The translations under genes were made by a program, and so were the position numbers. A stretch of 64,000 nucleotides of DNA from Cohnella nanjingensis. GTDB taxonomy: Bacteria; Bacillota; Bacilli; Paenibacillales; Paenibacillaceae. A model generated the notes under the pieces. That model searched no databases and was not told the origin of the DNA. It worked only from the letters and a program-made list of their open reading frames with translations. The stretch spans positions 17,764 through 81,763 of the forward strand of contig NZ_JACJVP010000041.1 in assembly GCF_014212125.1 (NCBI RefSeq), in the 5' to 3' direction. This document shows, in pieces, positions 60,733-64,000 of this stretch; positions within the stretch are counted from its first letter, which is position 1; every line of letters begins with the position of its first letter.

Positions 60733-61233
60733 CTACTCCCTTGGTCCGATCCCGCTCGCGAGCGCCGGTTCGTCTTCGCGAAGAGACATCACCCGCTCGT
60801 CTCCCCAGATCTGGCCGGTCCTGCGGAAGCCGAATCGCGCGTACAGCCGTTCTGCCGCCGCGTTGTCGAGATGGACGGTGAGCCGGATCTCCCGGCACGC
60901 GGGAGCGCGCTCGCGGATGAACGCGATCATCCGGTCCATCGCGGCCGTCCCGTACCCTCGCCTCTGGTGCGCGGCATCGATAAGGAAGCCGTTGATCCAG
61001 TAGCTGTCCGAGGTGCCCGGCTCGAAGGCGTGCATCACGAAGCCGACCATCGTCTCGCCCGCATAGACGGCAAAAGGAAGATACTCCACGCGCTCGCCGT
61101 CCGGCTTGATATAGACCTTCGCGAGCGACACGGCCACGCTGGGCACGAACGCCTGCTGGTCCTCGGATCCCTTCAACGCGATCGCTTCCAGCCAGTTGTC
61201 CCGGGTAACCGGTCTCAACGCGATATCCGCCAT
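60733..61233 (-). CDS. GNAT N-acetyltransferase, diamine/spermidine-type
   Basis: The 166-residue protein (LRPVTRDNWLEAIALKGSED; YWINGFLIDAAHQRRGYGTA; RLYARFGFRRTG) resembles BltD/PaiA-like polyamine or amine acetyltransferases. ATG at 61233 lies five bases after the stop of the upstream gene. Its closeness to speD is suggestive only. Substrate unproven. Confidence 0.82.
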   Translation of the reverse strand: MADIALRPVTRDNWLEAIALKGSEDQQAFVPSVAVSLAKVYIKPDGERVEYLPFAVYAGETMVGFVMHAFEPGTSDSYWINGFLIDAAHQRRGYGTAAMDRMIAFIRERAPACREIRLTVHLDNAAAERLYARFGFRRTGQIWGDERVMSLREDEPALASGIGPRE

Positions 61234-61237
61234 GTGC

Positions 61238-61765
61238 CTATACCTCCCCGATATCTTCTTGCAGACGCTCAAGCGTCCGCAGCGCATGATCGACCAGGTC
61301 GGACAGATCCTCCATCTGGTCCTCGTTAATCTTCCGGTCGAATGGGAGCTCGGCCGCGACGCGGTAGCGGGGACGAGGCTGTCCATAGTCGAAGCTGAGC
61401 CTTAGCCTAGGCGACAGCGCCGCTCCCCAGACCTCCTGTACGATGCTCGCGATGCTCGAACATGCCGGCTCGATGTCGTCGGTCTCCAGATGGAAGCTGA
61501 CGCGCAGCGCGCACGCGGGCGGCTCGCCCGGCATCTCCAGAATCTCCGCCGCGAGATCCCGGAGCGTCGCCTCTAGGCCGATCCGCGCCATGATCGCCGG
61601 GCGCTCGGCGAGATGGAACCGGATGGCGAAGGTTCGCGACAGGACGGACATCTCGAGCCGGTCGGTCCGGTCCGCGACGCGTACGCGGCCGTCCAGATTG
61701 TCCAAGTCGTAGATCAGATTCTCAAGGGCGACCTTGAGGTTGTCGTATACGGTGGGGTCGAACAT
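61238..61765 (-). CDS. Unknown 175-residue protein
   Basis: An alpha/beta protein beginning MFDPTVYDNLKVALENLIYD with acidic ends and no membrane segment or clear motif. AAAGGTGAG precedes ATG. It is 4 bases upstream of the acetyltransferase, so the two are cotranscribed. I recognise no family. Confidence 0.75.
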   Translation of the reverse strand: MFDPTVYDNLKVALENLIYDLDNLDGRVRVADRTDRLEMSVLSRTFAIRFHLAERPAIMARIGLEATLRDLAAEILEMPGEPPACALRVSFHLETDDIEPACSSIASIVQEVWGAALSPRLRLSFDYGQPRPRYRVAAELPFDRKINEDQMEDLSDLVDHALRTLERLQEDIGEV

Positions 61766-61851
61766 GCTTGCAGCTCACCTTTCCTTAGATCGTGCTATCA
61801 TCATACCGGGTTTGGGGTAAAGAACGCTATAGCGAAAGGAGTGGTTGACCG

Positions 61852-62133
61852 ATGACCGAAAAATACAGCCAGCCCGACAACCTGCCGATGCACGCCCTGA
61901 AACCGCCGGACGTAACGCCGCCGAGCACGCCGGAGGTCACGCCGCCCACCTCCCCTGAGATTCAGCCCGTGCAGCCGCGTCCGGAGATCGCGCCGCCGCC
62001 TTCGCCCGGGATCCGGCCCGAGCAGCCGCGTCCGGAGATCGTGCCGGACCCGATCCCGGAGATCAAGCCCGAGGAGGTTCCGGAGATCCATCCCGAGATT
62101 CCGCCGGAAGCGCCGCCCGGACAGCCGCTTTGA
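61852..62133 (+). CDS. Proline-rich PEI-repeat protein
   Basis: The 93-residue protein is built from about ten short units of the type PPxxPEI(x)P (from residue 18 to the end), rich in Pro, Glu and Ile, with no signal peptide or membrane segment. It should be extended rather than folded. AAAGGAGTGG precedes ATG. The GC-rich repeats are in frame, which supports coding. Function unknown. Confidence 0.65.
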   Translation: MTEKYSQPDNLPMHALKPPDVTPPSTPEVTPPTSPEIQPVQPRPEIAPPPSPGIRPEQPRPEIVPDPIPEIKPEEVPEIHPEIPPEAPPGQPL

Positions 62134-62254
62134 TCGGGAAGCCCCTCGCACGGCAGGCCATGCGGCGCCATGTGCCTGCTTTTTGCTGTTTCCGCCGGGG
62201 CAGACCGTCTCGAGGCGGCCGTTGTTGACCCTTTTTCCATTCCCTCAAAACATA

Positions 62255-62272
62255 TTGTGATTTTTTTCACGA
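62255..62272. promoter_or_regulatory. Rex-type operator 1
   Basis: TTGTGA-N6-TCACGA, one base off the Rex consensus TTGTGA-N6-TCACAA. It lies just upstream of a -35 like TTGCCT. Confidence 0.65.
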
Positions 62273-62278
62273 AATCTA

Positions 62279-62307
62279 TTGCCTTTTCCTTCCCTTCCGC
62301 ATATGAT
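62279..62307 (+). promoter_or_regulatory. Promoter of the nox-like gene
   Basis: -35 TTGCCT (62279-62284) and -10 TATGAT (62302-62307), spaced by 17 bases, between Rex-type sites 1 and 2. Confidence 0.55.
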
Positions 62308-62322
62308 AAGAGCAACACAAGA

Positions 62323-62340
62323 TTGTGAATTAAATCACAA
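62323..62340. promoter_or_regulatory. Rex-type operator 2
   Basis: TTGTGAATTAAATCACAA, a perfect Rex consensus site, just after the -10. Confidence 0.85.
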
Positions 62341-62388
62341 CTTAAACTGCGCGGCCATCTCCGCTCCCGCTTCCTTTGGCGCAGTATA

Positions 62389-62406
62389 ATGTGAAATGAT
62401 TCACAA
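62389..62406. promoter_or_regulatory. Rex-type operator 3
   Basis: ATGTGAAATGATTCACAA, one base off the consensus, 22 bases before the ATG. It could block transcript elongation or, with site 2, form a loop. Confidence 0.75.
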
Positions 62407-62428
62407 CATGGATAGGGAGGGTTCTCTC

Positions 62429-63763
62429 ATGAAAGTCGTAGTCATCGGATGCACGCACGCCGGCACCGCCGCCATCACGCAGATGGCCAAGCTCTACCAC
62501 GACGCGGAGATCACCGTTTATGAACGCAATGACAATATCTCGTTCCTGTCGTGCGGCATCGCGCTGCATGTCGGCGGCGTGGTGCAGGACGCCGGGCAGC
62601 TGTTCTACGCCAATCCGCAGACGCTCGCCGATCTGGGCGTCGTCACCCGGATGCGGCATGAAGTTCTCTCGGTCGATACGGTCTACAAGACGGTGACCGT
62701 GCGCGATTTGGCGACCGGCGAGACGCGCGAGGATACGTACGACAAGCTCGTGATCACGACGGGTTCGTGGCCGATCATCCCGCAGATGGCGGGCATGGAT
62801 CTCGAGAACGTGCTGCTGTGCAAGAACTATGCCCATGCGCAGACGATCATTCAGAAGGCCGCGCACGCCAAGCGCATCGCCGTCGTCGGCGCCGGCTACA
62901 TCGGCGTGGAGCTCGTCGAGGCATTCGAGCAGCTCGGCAAGCAGGTCACCCTGATCGACAGCACGCCCCGGGTACTGTTCAAGTACTTGGACGAGGCGTA
63001 CACGGCGCTCGTCGAAGAAGCGCTGCGCGCTCGCGGCGTCGAGCTGGCGCTGGGCCAAGGGGTGACGGCCTTCGAGGGCGAAGCGGGCAAGGTGACGAAG
63101 GTCGTCACGACCGCCGGCGAGCACGAGGCCGATCTGGTCATCCTGTGCATCGGCTTCCGTCCGAACACGGATCTCTTGAAGGGCCAGGTGCTCATGCTCC
63201 CGAACGGCGCGATCGTCGTCGACGAATATATGCGCACGAGCTGCCCGGACGTCTATGCCGCCGGCGACAGCTGCGCCATCCGGTACAATCCGACCGGCAA
63301 GCCCGCCTACATCCCCCTCGCCACCAACGCCGTGCGGATGGGCACGCTGGTCGCGCGCAACCTGATCGAGCCGACGACGAAGTATTTGGGGACGCAGGGC
63401 ACGTCGGGCCTCAAGCTGTTCGACCTGAACATCGCTTCGACCGGCATGACCGAGCAAGCCGCGCTGGATGCGGGCTTGAATGTGAAAAGTATCACAATAG
63501 AGGACAACTTCCGTCCCGAGTTCATGCCGACCTATGATAAGGCGCTGCTCAAAGTCGTCTATGAAGCGGACGGCGGCCGAATCCTCGGCGCGCAGGTGCT
63601 GTCGAAGGCCGACCTCACGCAGTCGATCAATACGCTGTCGGTCTGTATCCAGAACCGCATGACGATGGAGGAGCTGGGGTTCGTCGACTTCTTCTTCCAG
63701 CCGCACTACAACAAGCCTTGGAATCTGCTGAATCAAGCAGGCCTGCAAGCTTATCAAGCCTAA
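62429..63763 (+). CDS. nox: NADH oxidase / CoA-disulfide reductase family flavoprotein
   Basis: The 444-residue protein has an N-terminal FAD site (VVVIGCTHAGTAA), a redox-active Cys42 in FLSCGIALHVGG, an NADH site (IAVVGAGYIGVELVEAF) and a third domain with FD and the dimer interface. The single Cys42 fits water-forming NADH oxidase or CoA-disulfide reductase, and NADH oxidase is favoured by the Rex-type operators upstream. ATG at 62429 follows GGAGGG. It would regenerate NAD+ when the NADH level rises under low oxygen. Confidence 0.9.
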   Translation: MKVVVIGCTHAGTAAITQMAKLYHDAEITVYERNDNISFLSCGIALHVGGVVQDAGQLFYANPQTLADLGVVTRMRHEVLSVDTVYKTVTVRDLATGETREDTYDKLVITTGSWPIIPQMAGMDLENVLLCKNYAHAQTIIQKAAHAKRIAVVGAGYIGVELVEAFEQLGKQVTLIDSTPRVLFKYLDEAYTALVEEALRARGVELALGQGVTAFEGEAGKVTKVVTTAGEHEADLVILCIGFRPNTDLLKGQVLMLPNGAIVVDEYMRTSCPDVYAAGDSCAIRYNPTGKPAYIPLATNAVRMGTLVARNLIEPTTKYLGTQGTSGLKLFDLNIASTGMTEQAALDAGLNVKSITIEDNFRPEFMPTYDKALLKVVYEADGGRILGAQVLSKADLTQSINTLSVCIQNRMTMEELGFVDFFFQPHYNKPWNLLNQAGLQAYQA

Positions 63764-63767
63764 GCAA

Positions 63768-63799
63768 AAGCCAGCTCCCGATTCGCCAGGGGCTGGCTT
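63768..63799 (+). terminator. Hairpin after nox-like gene
   Basis: AAGCCAGC / GCTGGCTT arms right after the stop codon; tail weak (GCAG). Confidence 0.65.
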
Positions 63800-63878
63800 G
63801 CAGCGCGCTTTATGTCGCATAAGCGTGGAAAATTGATTCGCCGCATCGCCCTGATTCGCCTGCATGTGGCCGATTTGC

Positions 63879-63906
63879 CCAAAGAGGGAGTTTTTGACTT
63901 CCCTCT
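63879..63906. promoter_or_regulatory. Hairpin near window end
   Basis: AAAGAGGGAG pairs with CTTCCCTCTTT around TTTTTGA. It may be a terminator or leader structure for whatever lies outside the window. The remaining bases up to 64000 show nothing else. Confidence 0.5.
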
Positions 63907-64000
63907 TTCGCTCGTATGATGCTGATACGCCCTAAGAATGTGCATAAAGACTACCTAAATCGGCGGTTGGCGGGCGAGTTGCACGAAAGAGAGTAAATAA

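Noticed and set aside
62342..63865. Long minus frame opposite the nox-like gene
   Set aside because: Antisense shadow; the + strand has full FAD, Cys and NADH motifs.
1..64000. CRISPR arrays, rRNA, tRNA, intact insertion sequences
   Set aside because: None could be recognised; the tandem arrays have no spacers, and no intact transposase frame is present.

Overview
The window looks like chromosome from a Paenibacillaceae bacterium (Paenibacillus/Cohnella type). The reasons are family content (LplABC-type importers with YesMN two-component systems, DUF5317, PadR-DUF1048, HemAT, a secreted leucine-rich protein with a copper amine oxidase-like tail), A/G-rich ribosome binding sites, frequent TTG and GTG starts, and DUF2277. 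I see no rRNA, tRNA or CRISPR array. Most of the window is GC-rich; the stretch from about 33 to 56 kb is lower in GC and mosaic, and one gene near 54-56 kb is clearly AT-rich.

Layout. 1-5.5 kb: an acetyltransferase, a cyclic-di-GMP locus (small HTH protein, DUF5317 membrane protein, an overlooked 34-residue peptide, and a membrane GGDEF + HD-GYP protein), then a Fic protein. 5.8-14.3 kb: a glycerophosphodiester phosphodiesterase with a complete Ugp-type importer, next to a DeoR-type repressor and sn-glycerol-1-phosphate dehydrogenase; the importer ATPase contains an in-frame 39-bp minisatellite. 14.5-23.9 kb: membrane protein, efflux pump, acetyltransferase, PadR-DUF1700 pair, EamA transporter, DUF2277 and a SWIM/SNF2 helicase. 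23.9-31.7 kb: an LplABC-like importer with two binding proteins and YesM/YesN. 32-37 kb: AraC regulator, DoxX, VOC protein, leucine-rich exported protein and a berberine-bridge-like oxidase. 37.5-40.1 kb: PadR / DUF1048 / DUF1048 / drug-type ABC transporter operon. 40.3-45.4 kb: small detoxification-type genes, each with an HxlR or TetR regulator. 45.8-49.2 kb: response regulator, ABC exporter and histidine kinase. 49.2-54 kb: a decaying zone with a glycosyltransferase/PAP2 gene chimera, a hydrolase broken by a stop codon, a WYL regulator with an internal deletion, plus an intact TetR/AlkA/DinB unit. 54-56 kb: AT-rich SMC/OLD-like ATPase with a TOPRIM-like domain. 56.4-64 kb: two adjacent GTPases, SpeD, HemAT, ComFB, acetyltransferase, a proline-rich PEI-repeat protein, and an NADH oxidase-type flavoprotein under a promoter with three Rex-type operators.

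How parts fit. Regulators sit beside their probable targets and several operators can be read directly: three Rex sites before the NADH oxidase gene, paired palindromes before the divergent TetR-alkA and dinB genes, PadR-like palindromes, and a shared motif before the DeoR-type gene and the ugp operon. At least six degenerate copies of one palindromic element are scattered between 40 and 56 kb, the same region that carries the gene wrecks.
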